From Sphingosinicella soli (GTDB taxonomy: Bacteria > Pseudomonadota > Alphaproteobacteria > Sphingomonadales > Sphingomonadaceae): a DNA stretch of 64,000 nucleotides. Shown here one piece after another: positions 1-8,622 of this stretch; position 1 is the stretch's first letter, and each line of letters opens with the position of its first letter. The DNA lies in NCBI RefSeq assembly GCF_014199685.1, contig NZ_JACHNZ010000021.1:1-64000 (forward strand), written 5' to 3'. The position numbers were made by a program, and so were the translations under genes. The notes below the pieces were generated by a model, which did not search any database, was not told the DNA's origin, and saw only the letters and a program-made list of their open reading frames with translations.

Positions 1-596
1 CGACTGCGACGCCCCCGTCGCAAGCCGCGAGCGCGTCGGCGGCAGGCCAGGAACAGGTCAAAGTGTCGGCGAAGTCCTGCCCAAATACGGCGGCATTTGG
101 AGATCGCGACGGCATCCTCGCCCACGCCATCGCCGAGCATATCGAAGCGCTGCGCGAGGAATGGGGCGCCGGCCCGCTCTGCGGAGACATCGATTCGATC
201 CTCGCCGAATACGACACGGTCGCCATCGAGATCGCGCGTAACAGCGCCTATAATCGGATGCTGGTCGCGCTGTTCTTCTCGGTGAACCCCATAGCGTCGG
301 CCCTCGCGTCGATCCGCAGCCTGCCTGCCGAACGGATCGAGCGCTGGCTTGCGCAGGCGCCGCCGCGATCGCTGCTGCCGACGCTGGACCGCGACCGCGC
401 GGTGGATCGGTATGTGAACAGCGAGCTTTCCACCTATCGCTATTGGGCTTCCGGCCGGATTCCACTGCCCGACCTTGCCGACGAACTGCGCATCAACTTC
501 CTTTCGGCGCTTCTTGAAATCACCGCCGGCCCCACGCGGACGGACATCGCGCGTCGGCACGCCCTGCTCTGCGGACAGATGATAGCGCGACATTAA
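1..596 (+). CDS. TetR-like transcriptional regulator, 5' end outside window
   Basis: The reading frame is open from base 3, so the gene probably begins before the window. A GTG at 63 could also be a start, but it would leave no complete DNA-binding helix-turn-helix. The stretch FGDRDGILAHAIAEHI resembles the end of a TetR N-terminal domain, where the recognition helix is followed by FxDKDGLL. The remaining roughly 150 residues look like an all-helical effector-binding domain. It reads towards the catabolic island and is separated from the next gene by a conserved operator (615-636). It may be a second regulator of the island or the last gene of the neighbouring region. The family call rests on the short motif and the helical composition only. 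Confidence 0.45.
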   Translation, partial: TATPPSQAASASAAGQEQVKVSAKSCPNTAAFGDRDGILAHAIAEHIEALREEWGAGPLCGDIDSILAEYDTVAIEIARNSAYNRMLVALFFSVNPIASALASIRSLPAERIERWLAQAPPRSLLPTLDRDRAVDRYVNSELSTYRYWASGRIPLPDLADELRINFLSALLEITAGPTRTDIARRHALLCGQMIARH

Positions 597-614
597 TCGC
601 GTGATGGAAACATA

Positions 615-636
615 AAATACAATCAAGTTTGTTTTA
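615..636. promoter_or_regulatory. Island operator, site 1
   Basis: AAATACAA-N6-TTGTTTTA. This is one of eight copies of a 22-bp palindrome whose invariant positions are CA at 6-7, C at 10 and TG at 16-17. It lies 60 bp upstream of the VOC gene at 697. A second perfect 9-bp inverted repeat, AACATAAAA (609-617) and TTTTATGTT (632-640), surrounds it with its centre shifted by 1 bp. The binding protein is inferred, not shown. Confidence 0.65.
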
Positions 637-696
637 TGTTGTATATATCCGCTTCCTGAGTCCAAAGTCCGCAACCCTGTTGAGACGGAGACTGTG

Positions 697-1230
697 ATGA
701 GCCGATTGTTCGGGCCGATCTTCCAGCTTGCCTATGTCGTGGAAGAGATCGAGCCGGCGCTGGAGCACTGGACCAGGACGCTTGGCGTCGGGCCATTCTT
801 CATGTTTCCGACGCCTCTCCCCTTCAACTGGCTGCGCCGGGACGAGCAGCTTACCGAAGATTACGATATCCTCAGCCACGCCGCGCTCGCCTACAGCGGC
901 GATGTGATGATCGAACTCATCCGGCCTGGAAGCGCCCCGTCCCCCTATCGCGAGTTTCTGGATGCGGGACGACGCGGCGTGCACCATGTCGGCACGGTCG
1001 CAACCGATTACGATGCGCAGATGGCGGCGGCGCGTGCTGCCGGAATTCGGGTGGCGATCGAAGGCGAACTGCCCATCTCGCGCTTTTCCTATCTCGCCAC
1101 CGACATCCTGCATCCAGGAACGATGCTGGAGCTGATCGACATGTCGCAGGAGATGAAGGATTTGTTCGCCACGATCAAATCCGCTGGCGCGAACTGGGAC
1201 GGAAAAGACCCGGTGCGCACGCTTACCTGA
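697..1230 (+). CDS. VOC (vicinal oxygen chelate) family protein
   Basis: This 177-residue protein has the paired beta-alpha-beta-beta-beta modules of the glyoxalase/extradiol dioxygenase fold. The start of each module is visible as FQLAYVVEEIEPAL and VHHVGTVATDYDAQM. VOC enzymes use a metal held by His and Glu side chains in isomerase, dioxygenase or epimerase reactions. The exact reaction here cannot be told. ATG 697 is preferred to the overlapping GTG 694 because GGAG at 687-690 is then correctly spaced. It resembles the VOC protein at 32760-33296 at the other end of the island, so the two may act on related intermediates. Its 3' end overlaps the convergent PQQ dehydrogenase by 8 bp. Confidence 0.8.
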   Translation: MSRLFGPIFQLAYVVEEIEPALEHWTRTLGVGPFFMFPTPLPFNWLRRDEQLTEDYDILSHAALAYSGDVMIELIRPGSAPSPYREFLDAGRRGVHHVGTVATDYDAQMAAARAAGIRVAIEGELPISRFSYLATDILHPGTMLELIDMSQEMKDLFATIKSAGANWDGKDPVRTLT

Positions 1231-3331
1231 CGGCGGCCTTCGTTTCCTTACGAAGGTCGGCGGCGCGCGCGCGCAGGTAATACCTCAGCGCCTCGCGCTC
1301 GGTCTCGGTCATTTCCTCGAAGCCGGGCATGCCGGCCGGAACAAGTACGCCGTCGCGAACAATGGCATCGAACGTGTCGCGGTCCGCCACAGTGGGCGAC
1401 GTGCGCAGATCAGGCGCGACACCGGCGGCGACCACTTCGCCGCCATGGCAGACGACACAGCGCTGATTGTAGATATCCGCGCCCGCAGACGCCGCCGCCG
1501 TATCGGGGCGATAGTCGGGATCATCAAACGCGACCGGCTTGTAAGGCTCAGCGTCCGGCAGGACAGCCTTGCCGTCGAGCGCGAAGGTCAGCACGCGGCG
1601 TGCCTGGGACCGGTAATCGATGCCGTATTTCGCAAGCAGCGGCCCGAGAAACCCGCCGCTCGTGCCCATGCCGGTCAGTACCGTGACGTACTGGCGACCC
1701 TTTGCCATATAGGTGATCGGCGGCGCGATCACGGGCGCCTTGGCGTCGTATGACCAGAGCAGCTTGCCGGTTTTCGCATCATAGGCGTTGAATCTGGAAT
1801 CGACCTGCCCGTGGAAGACGAGCCCGCCCCCGGTCGCCGCGACGCCGCCGTTGAAATGACTGGGCGTCGGTATCCGCCACGCCTGCTTCTGCGTCACGGG
1901 ATCCACCGCGACGAGCGCGCTGTGCGTCTCCTGGCCTTCGAACAGCCTGATTTCCGGCCGCACCGCATAATCGAGCGCGCCGCCCGGGGCGCGTTTCCAG
2001 TTCTCGGGCGTAATTCCGCTGTCGTCGAAGGTCGCTTCCAGTTCGATCGCCGGAATGTAGACGAGGCGCGTTTGCGGACTGTACGCCATCGGCGTCCAGC
2101 TGTGCGCGCCGATCGGCGTCGGCGTCAGCGTCGCCGGACCGTTCTCGTAGCGGATGCCCGGCATTTCGACAGGGCGGCCGGTCTTGAGGTCGATCTTCGA
2201 CGCCCACGAGACCTTCACGAATGGCTCGGCGGAGATCAGCTTACCGTTGGTGCGATCGATCACATAGAAAAAGCCGTTCTTCGGCGCCTGCATCAGCACC
2301 TTGCGCGGCTTTCCGTCGATCTCCAGCGTCGCCACCTGCATGTCCATCGAGGCGTTGTAATCCCAGCTTTCCGCCGGGTTGATCTGGTAATGCCACTTGT
2401 ATTTGCCGGTCTTCGCGTCGAGCGCGACGATGGCGCAGAGGAACAGATTGTCGCCTTCACCGGCACTGCGGATCTTGTGATTCCACGGCGCGCCGTTGCC
2501 GGTGCCGAGGTAGATGGTATCAAGCTCGGCATCGTAGGTGATAGCGTTCCACACCGTCCCGCCGCCGCCGTGCTTCCACCATTCGCCCGCCCATGTCTCA
2601 GACGCGATCCGCGTCGTCTCGTCGTCGTCAACGCCGGGCTGGCCCGGAACCGTCCAGAACCGCCAGAGTTGCTTGCCTGTCTCCGCGTCATACGCCGTCA
2701 CGTAACCGCGGATCGAACCCACGTCCGCGCCGCCGTGGCCGATGATGACCTTGCCGTCGAACACCCGAGGCGCGCCCGAAATAAAACGCACGTCGTCCTT
2801 CTCAACCGTCATCTGCGACCACACGGGCTTGCCCGTCTTGGCGTCAATTGCGATCAGGCGCCCGTCCTGCGTGCCGGTGTAGACCTTGCCGTTCCACCAC
2901 GCGATGCCCCGGCTGCCCCAACCCTGACGCAGCTTGCGGCCAGACGCCTGCGGCGCTTCGGGATCATATTCCCAAAGCTGCTCTCCGGTCGCCGCATCGA
3001 ACGCCCGCACCACGCTGTAGCCCGTCGCGGTATAGAGCACACCGTCAACCGCGATCGGCCCCGTTACCGAATTCCCGAGCGGTAGATCGACCGACCACGC
3101 CAGGCCGAGACGCTCCACCGTCTCCCGATTTACCTCATCCAGCGGACTGTAATGCTGCTCCCCGTACGTGCGCCCGAATGCAGGCCAGTCGCGCCCAGAA
3201 GACGTGTCCAGCAATTCGCCGGCTGGAACGCGCGCAACCTCCGGGTCCGTCGGCCCGCCGCAAGAGGATAATGCGAAAAAGGCCGCCGCAATCAGCGAGG
3301 AAGAAACAAAGGGTTTCATTCCGGATCTCAT
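1223..3331 (-). CDS. PQQ-dependent alcohol dehydrogenase with C-terminal cytochrome c (paralogue 1)
   Basis: This 702-residue quinohaemoprotein alcohol dehydrogenase oxidises alcohols or aldehydes in the periplasm and passes electrons through its own haem. A lipobox (LSSC) in the N-terminal segment suggests lipid anchoring. Eight-bladed propeller repeats follow, with motifs such as GKVYTGTQDGRLIAIDAKTG. The catalytic aspartate lies in WDYNASMDMQ. The position two residues after it, which is Asp in lanthanide enzymes, is Asn, so a calcium-type cofactor is likely. The C-terminus holds CVVCHGG (haem) and a GMP methionine ligand. The vicinal cysteine pair usual in this family is replaced by GWGSRG. 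The first ~385 residues are almost identical to those of the protein at 10010-12136. It follows the TonB receptor gene and is probably co-transcribed with it. GGAGG supports the start at 3331. Confidence 0.93.
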   Translation of the reverse strand: MRSGMKPFVSSSLIAAAFFALSSCGGPTDPEVARVPAGELLDTSSGRDWPAFGRTYGEQHYSPLDEVNRETVERLGLAWSVDLPLGNSVTGPIAVDGVLYTATGYSVVRAFDAATGEQLWEYDPEAPQASGRKLRQGWGSRGIAWWNGKVYTGTQDGRLIAIDAKTGKPVWSQMTVEKDDVRFISGAPRVFDGKVIIGHGGADVGSIRGYVTAYDAETGKQLWRFWTVPGQPGVDDDETTRIASETWAGEWWKHGGGGTVWNAITYDAELDTIYLGTGNGAPWNHKIRSAGEGDNLFLCAIVALDAKTGKYKWHYQINPAESWDYNASMDMQVATLEIDGKPRKVLMQAPKNGFFYVIDRTNGKLISAEPFVKVSWASKIDLKTGRPVEMPGIRYENGPATLTPTPIGAHSWTPMAYSPQTRLVYIPAIELEATFDDSGITPENWKRAPGGALDYAVRPEIRLFEGQETHSALVAVDPVTQKQAWRIPTPSHFNGGVAATGGGLVFHGQVDSRFNAYDAKTGKLLWSYDAKAPVIAPPITYMAKGRQYVTVLTGMGTSGGFLGPLLAKYGIDYRSQARRVLTFALDGKAVLPDAEPYKPVAFDDPDYRPDTAAASAGADIYNQRCVVCHGGEVVAAGVAPDLRTSPTVADRDTFDAIVRDGVLVPAGMPGFEEMTETEREALRYYLRARAADLRKETKAAVR

Positions 3332-3407
3332 CGGGCGGACCTCCCTGGTATCAGATCATGGGCAGGCCGGAACGACGATCGCTCCGGCCTACACATGCGT
3401 TCAGATG

Positions 3408-5855
3408 CTAGCGGCTGCCGAACCTGACACCGGCCTCAACGCCGACGAAGCGCGGCGGGCCATATTGAGAATTGGCCCAGAGACCGCCGACGACCTGTGA
3501 TCCGATTGCATAACGCTTGTCGGTCAGGTTGCGTCCGATGACCCGCACATAATACTCGTCGTCGACATCGGACAGCGTGATCGAAGCGTTCACCAGAGTG
3601 CGCGCGTTCAGATATGTATTTTCGCTGCTCGCAGCAATCGACTGCGTCGAGAGGTTCCGGGCCGTGTAGGCGACATTGCCGTTCAGCAGCATCTTGAGAC
3701 CGCCCATCGGGATCTCATAGGTTCCATCCAGCGTCCATTGCCATTTGGGCAAGCGGTCGAGCGGCGCTGTCGTCAGATCATATCCCGCCGGAATCGGCGT
3801 GACATAATCGTTGTACTTGCCATCCTGATAGCCGAGCACCGCGCGCAGCGTGAGGCCGTCCACAGGAACCGCAGTCGCCTCTGCCTCTATACCCTTCACC
3901 GTCGCACTGGCGGCGTTGAAGAAGCGCGTGAGTTGGAACGGCAGGCCGTTGACTTCGATCGGCACGACGATCTGCTTTTGCAGATCGCTGTAATCCACCC
4001 AGAAGCCGGTCAGGTTGAAGCGCAGGCGTCGATCGAGCAGTTCCGACTTGATGCCGATCTCGTAGCTGTCCGCCTTCTCGGGGCGCGTCGCCGAAGCGGC
4101 CTCGCGGAACGCCGCCTCGTCAGCTCCGAACGGCGCGAAGCCGCCGATCTGATCGTTGAACGCCCCGGCCTTGAAGCCCCGCGAATAGGTGCCGTACAGG
4201 AAGACATCGTCGGTCGCCTGCCAACCGAGGCTGGCGCGGTATGTCGGCTCGTTCGCCTTGTCGACAATCTGCAGAACGCCCTGCGAATAGTTGAAGACAC
4301 TGGCATCGAGCGTTTCGTTGATACCGCCCGCGCCGCCCGTCAGTTGCGGAATAAAGACCTGCTGACGGCCGTACCAACGCTTGTGCTCCCACGTGTACCG
4401 GGCGCCCACGGTCAGCGTCAGCTGATCGGTGAAATTATATGTGCCTTCCGCAAACGCTGCGACCGAACGCGATTTCTGGGCATTGCACAGGATGTACGGC
4501 GTCTGGTTCCACGTGCCGTAAGGCGTCGGCGGCGACACGAGATCCTGGAAACCCAGAATCTGGTTCACGCAGAAATCGATCTTCTCTTTCTGATAGAAGC
4601 CGCCGGCGACAAAATCGAACGGCCCCGACAAATTTGATGCGAAGCGCAATTCCTGTTGCCAGGTGGTGCGGTCGTCGTCGCGGCTTGCGTCGAACAGCGA
4701 GAGAATTTCGCCGTCGTCAGCAATCGGCGCCTGGTTCGGATAGGTGCTGGGAAGGCGGGATTCCTGCTTGCGATAGCCGCTCACCGATGTGAACGTGCCG
4801 AGCCCGACATCCAGATCCATATTGAGGTAGGCACCGTCGACGCTGATGCGGTGGCCCTTTTCCATGAACAGCAACGCATCGTTGCGATTGCTGATCCCGG
4901 CATAATCCAGAGGATCACCGCCCGGCGGCGTCGCAGCGCCGACACCCAGAACATCGAACAGCTGACCCGGAAGCGATTCGTTGACGCCCGGCACGCTTTC
5001 CGAGGTGTCACGAATCCATTCGTACTGCAGCAGGGCGCTGAACGCCGGCGACGGCTCCCAGAGCAGCTTGGCGCGCGCGTTCCAGACATCCTTGCCGCCG
5101 ACGTTCTCGTTATCGCCGCAGCCTTCGGCACCCGCGAATTTGGACGGAACGAAAGCCACGACCGGACCGTAGCAGGCGCCGTTCTTGTAATAGCCGTCGC
5201 TGTATTCGTATCCGACCACGCCCCGGAACGCGAGTTGTCCGGGAATGATGGGAACATTCGCCGCCGCCTGAATGCGGGTCGTGCCATAGCTGCCGTACAT
5301 CACGCGCCCCTCGACGCCAACCGAGTCGAGATCGGGCCGCTTCGTCCGTACGGTTACAGCGCCGCCGGTCGTGTTCTTGCCGAACAGCGTACCCTGCGGG
5401 CCGCGCAGAACCTCGACCTGCTCGATATCGAACGTGTCGAGCAACTGCGTCTGCACGGAAGAGACCACGAAATCGTCCACGAGCACCGCCACCGGCGGCT
5501 CGAAATAAACGATGATGCTGTTCTGGCCGACGCCGCGGATCGCAAACGATGCCGCGTTGAAGTTGGTGACCGTGGCTGCGGAGAAGTTCGGAACGAAGGC
5601 GGCAAGCTCACCGAGATCGCGGGGCGCGGACCGCTCGATCAGGTTCGCGTCGAGCGCCGATACCGCGACGGGCGTGTCCTGAAGGTTGGTCGCGCGGCGC
5701 GTGGCTGTAACGACGATCTCTCCAAGCCCGCCGTCGGAGGACGCCTCGGGCGCAGCTTGCGAAGCCTCGTCGGTCTGAGCGGCGGCAGGCGACGACGCCA
5801 GTGCCGCAGCCAGAACCCAAAGCGCCGGCAGTGCATGACGATTACGGTCTTTCAT
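3408..5855 (-). CDS. TonB-dependent outer-membrane receptor
   Basis: This 815-residue protein has a signal peptide ending near SSPAAAQ, a TonB-box-like segment GEIVVTATRR, a plug domain (PVAVSALDANLIERS, VEVLRGPQGTLFGKNTTGG) and a long beta-barrel region. Such receptors import scarce or large substrates with energy from TonB-ExbBD. In sphingomonads many take up catabolic substrates rather than iron. It heads the unit that includes the PQQ dehydrogenase and diverges from the ABM gene across an island operator. It is therefore the likely importer of the island's substrate. The start at 5855 follows GGAGAGG; an upstream ATG at 5948 would add residues unlike a signal peptide. Confidence 0.93.
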   Translation of the reverse strand: MKDRNRHALPALWVLAAALASSPAAAQTDEASQAAPEASSDGGLGEIVVTATRRATNLQDTPVAVSALDANLIERSAPRDLGELAAFVPNFSAATVTNFNAASFAIRGVGQNSIIVYFEPPVAVLVDDFVVSSVQTQLLDTFDIEQVEVLRGPQGTLFGKNTTGGAVTVRTKRPDLDSVGVEGRVMYGSYGTTRIQAAANVPIIPGQLAFRGVVGYEYSDGYYKNGACYGPVVAFVPSKFAGAEGCGDNENVGGKDVWNARAKLLWEPSPAFSALLQYEWIRDTSESVPGVNESLPGQLFDVLGVGAATPPGGDPLDYAGISNRNDALLFMEKGHRISVDGAYLNMDLDVGLGTFTSVSGYRKQESRLPSTYPNQAPIADDGEILSLFDASRDDDRTTWQQELRFASNLSGPFDFVAGGFYQKEKIDFCVNQILGFQDLVSPPTPYGTWNQTPYILCNAQKSRSVAAFAEGTYNFTDQLTLTVGARYTWEHKRWYGRQQVFIPQLTGGAGGINETLDASVFNYSQGVLQIVDKANEPTYRASLGWQATDDVFLYGTYSRGFKAGAFNDQIGGFAPFGADEAAFREAASATRPEKADSYEIGIKSELLDRRLRFNLTGFWVDYSDLQKQIVVPIEVNGLPFQLTRFFNAASATVKGIEAEATAVPVDGLTLRAVLGYQDGKYNDYVTPIPAGYDLTTAPLDRLPKWQWTLDGTYEIPMGGLKMLLNGNVAYTARNLSTQSIAASSENTYLNARTLVNASITLSDVDDEYYVRVIGRNLTDKRYAIGSQVVGGLWANSQYGPPRFVGVEAGVRFGSR

Positions 5856-5944
5856 GTCCCTCTCCCCAAAAATGTTCACGCCAATACGGTTTCGACCGTT
5901 TTCTGCTGGCTGACATGTTCCTTTTAAGAGCACACTGGAAAATA

Positions 5945-5966
5945 ACAATCAATCATGAATGTTTCT
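5945..5966. promoter_or_regulatory. Island operator, site 2
   Basis: ACAATCAA-N6-ATGTTTCT with the common TCATGA centre. It lies between the divergent TonB receptor (start 5855) and the ABM gene (start 6110). It is the least perfect of the eight copies on its outer bases but keeps all the invariant core bases. Confidence 0.6.
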
Positions 5967-6109
5967 TTTGACAGGGCGCCGCTTTAGGATCAATAGTATC
6001 CCAGTTGCAACACATGCCTCCGCCAAGCCGGGATGACGTTCCTTTCAGGGCTTGGGGTTGCTTGCAGGTCATCCGCCGCATCCGGCGGGAAACACGGAAG
6101 GAAGAGACC

Positions 6110-6406
6110 GTGGCGTTCAGCTTTTTGTCGCGCTTCAGGATCAAATCGAGCCATGAAGCAGAATTCATCGCTCTCGCCCGGCAAATGGAAGGGCTGATCG
6201 ACCGCGAACCGGGCACATTGGCCTTCAAATTCTTCCGGCTCGAGGAGCCCGGCATGTTCGCGGTTTACGAATCGTTCGTCGATGAGGCCGCCGACAAGGC
6301 GCATATGGAAACCGAGCACGGCAAGCCCGTCATCGCCAAGATGCTGGACTGCATGGACGGCAGCTATTCCCGCGAGATGCTTTACGATCTCGACCGCGCG
6401 GGATGA
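6110..6406 (+). CDS. Antibiotic biosynthesis monooxygenase (ABM)-like protein
   Basis: A 98-residue ferredoxin-like-fold protein of the ABM/quinol monooxygenase family, whose members oxidise quinols or polyketide-like aromatics without a cofactor or bind small aromatics. The pattern (FLSRFRIKSSHEAEFIAL, followed by FKFFRLEEPGMFAVYESF and HMETEHGKPV) is typical. It resembles the protein at 12174-12470. The GTG at 6110 is chosen because GGAAGGAAGAG stands just upstream and the length then equals its paralogue. An upstream ATG at 6005 would add an unrelated 35 residues. The stop overlaps the next start as ATGA, so it is coupled to the SDR that follows. Confidence 0.75.
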   Translation: MAFSFLSRFRIKSSHEAEFIALARQMEGLIDREPGTLAFKFFRLEEPGMFAVYESFVDEAADKAHMETEHGKPVIAKMLDCMDGSYSREMLYDLDRAG

Positions 6407-7155
6407 ACACCGTCTTCATCACCGGCGCGACGTCGGGGATCGGAAGTGCTGCGGTGAACGCCTTCGCGGACGCGGGCTGGAAAGTGATCGCCGCCGGACG
6501 CCGCACCGAACGCCTGGAAGCGCTCGCATCGCCGTTCGGTGCGGACACCGTCCATACCGTGACGATGGACGTTCGAGACTCCGGCGCGATTTCCCAGGCT
6601 GTCGAGAGTCTTCCTCAGCCGTTTCGCGATATCGATCTGCTGATCAACAATGCCGGCCTCGCGCTCGCGGGCGCTGCCACGCCCGAGGCGGAACTCGATC
6701 AGTGGAAAACGATGATCGACACGAACATCGTCGGCCTGATCACCTTGACCCAGCACCTCCTGCCGGTGCTTTCCGAACGTCGCGGCGGGATCATCAATAT
6801 CTCGTCCGTCGCTGCCAGCTATCCCTTTCCCGGCGGCAAGGTTTACGGCGGCACGAAAGCCTTCGTCACGCAGTTCTCCCAGTGCCTGCGCGCCGATCTT
6901 CACGGCAAGGGCGTGCGGGTGACATCGATCGAACCCGGCCTTGTGGAAACCGAGTTCATGCTGGTGCGGAACCTCGATGATCGGAACCTCTCCGACGCGA
7001 TGTACCGAAACGCCTGCCCGCTGGCGCCGGACGATATCGCGGGCGCCCTGCTGTGGGTCGCGGGGCAGCCGCGCCACGTCAATATCAACAGGCTGGAGAT
7101 CATGCCCGTCAGCCAGTCCATGGCCGGTTTCCGAATCGCGCGCAGCGATGCCTAA
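6403..7155 (+). CDS. Short-chain dehydrogenase/reductase (YdfG-like)
   Basis: This 250-residue classical SDR has the NAD(P)-binding motif TGATSGIG at residues 7-14, an NNAG motif, the catalytic Ser in NISSVAAS and the YxxxK pair in VYGGTKAF. It resembles the broad-specificity 3-hydroxy acid dehydrogenases of the YdfG group. It is translationally coupled to the ABM gene through ATGA and overlaps the convergent SDR gene by 4 bp. It probably oxidises or reduces a hydroxyl or keto group of a pathway intermediate. The substrate is unknown. Confidence 0.88.
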   Translation: MNTVFITGATSGIGSAAVNAFADAGWKVIAAGRRTERLEALASPFGADTVHTVTMDVRDSGAISQAVESLPQPFRDIDLLINNAGLALAGAATPEAELDQWKTMIDTNIVGLITLTQHLLPVLSERRGGIINISSVAASYPFPGGKVYGGTKAFVTQFSQCLRADLHGKGVRVTSIEPGLVETEFMLVRNLDDRNLSDAMYRNACPLAPDDIAGALLWVAGQPRHVNINRLEIMPVSQSMAGFRIARSDA

Positions 7156-7925
7156 ATCGCGGCCGACGCGGCCCCGTCCATGGTGACGATCGTTCCCGTC
7201 AACGTCGGTGCGCGGTCCGAGGCGAGGAACACCACCGCCGCCGCAATCTCTCCCGGTTCGGAAAAGCGCCCGGTCGGGCTCTCCGCCGCCAGCTCCGCCA
7301 TGACGGCCTCGACCGACGATCCCCTGCCCCGCGCCACGACGGCGGCCGCCTCGCGCACACGATCCGTATTCGTAATGCCGGGGCTCACGCCGACGACCCG
7401 AACGCCGGAGGCCGCATAGGCAGCGCCGAGACCTGCCGTTGCAAGCATCAACGCCGCATTCGCCGCGCCGCCGGGCAGGTGGCTGGCGACGGGCCTCTTA
7501 CCGCCCGTGCCGATGATATTCACGATTACGCCTGCGCGCCGTGCCACCATCGCCTTGATTACGGGATCGATGAGATGGATGTAGGTGAAATATTTCGCGT
7601 CCATGGCATCACGCCACCGCGCCGGCGACAGATCTTCCGGCAGCGAACGCTGTGCCGCGCCGGCGGAATTGACGAGGATGTCGATCGGCCCGAATTGCCG
7701 CTCGACGGACGCAAGCGCGGCGGCCGCTTCGGTCTCCTGACGCAGATCGGCAGCGACGCCGATCACGCCGGGCAAATCGCCAAGTGCCGCTGCAACCGAA
7801 GCCTCGCTTCGCCCGATGATCGCGACGTGCGCGCCTTCCGCCAGAAACGCTGCGGCACAGGATCGGCCGATCCCGCGTGTTCCACCGGAAATCAGAACTC
7901 TTTTCGCCTTCAGATTCAAATCCAT
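7152..7925 (-). CDS. SDR-family oxidoreductase with atypical active site
   Basis: A 257-residue Rossmann protein with SGGTRGIG near the N-terminus and an NSAG motif, closing with the glycine-rich DGAA segment common in SDRs. Where classical members have YxxxK this one reads HLPGGAANAAL, so the usual catalytic tyrosine and lysine are absent. It may use another acid/base or have a binding role. The start at 7925 gives a normal SDR N-terminus, and the longer reading from 7970 adds a non-homologous tail. It diverges from the CMD gene across operator site 3. Confidence 0.8.
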   Translation of the reverse strand: MDLNLKAKRVLISGGTRGIGRSCAAAFLAEGAHVAIIGRSEASVAAALGDLPGVIGVAADLRQETEAAAALASVERQFGPIDILVNSAGAAQRSLPEDLSPARWRDAMDAKYFTYIHLIDPVIKAMVARRAGVIVNIIGTGGKRPVASHLPGGAANAALMLATAGLGAAYAASGVRVVGVSPGITNTDRVREAAAVVARGRGSSVEAVMAELAAESPTGRFSEPGEIAAAVVFLASDRAPTLTGTIVTMDGAASAAI

Positions 7926-7974
7926 CCGAATTTCCCGCCCATGCTTACCGCCTGAATCACTTGTTGCCACATAA

Positions 7975-7996
7975 AAAAACAGGCATGATTGTATTT
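7975..7996. promoter_or_regulatory. Island operator, site 3
   Basis: AAAAACAG-N6-TTGTATTT with a GCATGA centre, between the divergent SDR gene (start 7925) and the CMD gene (start 8036). It ends 39 bp before the CMD start codon. Confidence 0.68.
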
Positions 7997-8035
7997 AACA
8001 GACTCCGGCTGTCGATACATCAAAGGAAAAACAGG

Positions 8036-8602
8036 ATGCCCCGCGTCTTTGTCCCCGCTGAATTCGAACACGACCCTTCCGCCTATGTCTGGACGAAATA
8101 TGCGCCCGAAATCGGCGCGGCGGCAGCGGGCTATTCGCGCGCGGTGTACGAACGCTCGCTGCTTAGCCTCCGCGAGATGGAGGCCGCGCGCATCCGCACC
8201 GCCGACATCAACGGCTGCAAGCTCTGCAAGGGCATGCGCGCCGCGCGCGACCTGCCGGGCCATCTGGAGCGGTCCGGCGGCGATCCGTCGATCGCGGTCA
8301 CCGCGCGCAGCACGCAGCCCGCCCCCGGCGAGGATTTCTACGAAGCGATCTACAATGGCGATCCCGATGGGCGCCTGTCCGAACGCGAAAAACTGATCGT
8401 CGAATATGCCGACCGTTTCGGCAACGCCCCGCAATCCATGGACGGCGACGAGGATTTCTGGGCGCGGATGCATGCGGCCTTCAGCGATGCCGAAATCGTC
8501 GATGCGACGTTCAGCATCGGCAGCTGGGTCGCGCTCGGCCGGTTGACGCACATCCTCGATCTCGACGGCGTGTGCATGCCGACATTCGCAAACGCCAACT
8601 GA
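8036..8602 (+). CDS. Carboxymuconolactone decarboxylase (CMD/AhpD) family protein
   Basis: A 188-residue helical protein with a CxxC pair (Cys61, Cys64 in NGCKLCKGM), as in AhpD-like peroxidase partners. It also has the helix-rich C-terminal half usual for CMD proteins (LIVEYADRFG and a later segment). Members either decarboxylate ring-cleavage lactones or act as CxxC thiol peroxidases. The CxxC favours the latter or an unknown redox role. AAAGGA precedes ATG 8036. A Rieske oxygenase gene follows after 20 bp, so the two are likely co-transcribed. Confidence 0.78.
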   Translation: MPRVFVPAEFEHDPSAYVWTKYAPEIGAAAAGYSRAVYERSLLSLREMEAARIRTADINGCKLCKGMRAARDLPGHLERSGGDPSIAVTARSTQPAPGEDFYEAIYNGDPDGRLSEREKLIVEYADRFGNAPQSMDGDEDFWARMHAAFSDAEIVDATFSIGSWVALGRLTHILDLDGVCMPTFANAN

Positions 8603-8622
8603 CCCATACACGGAAGACCGCA

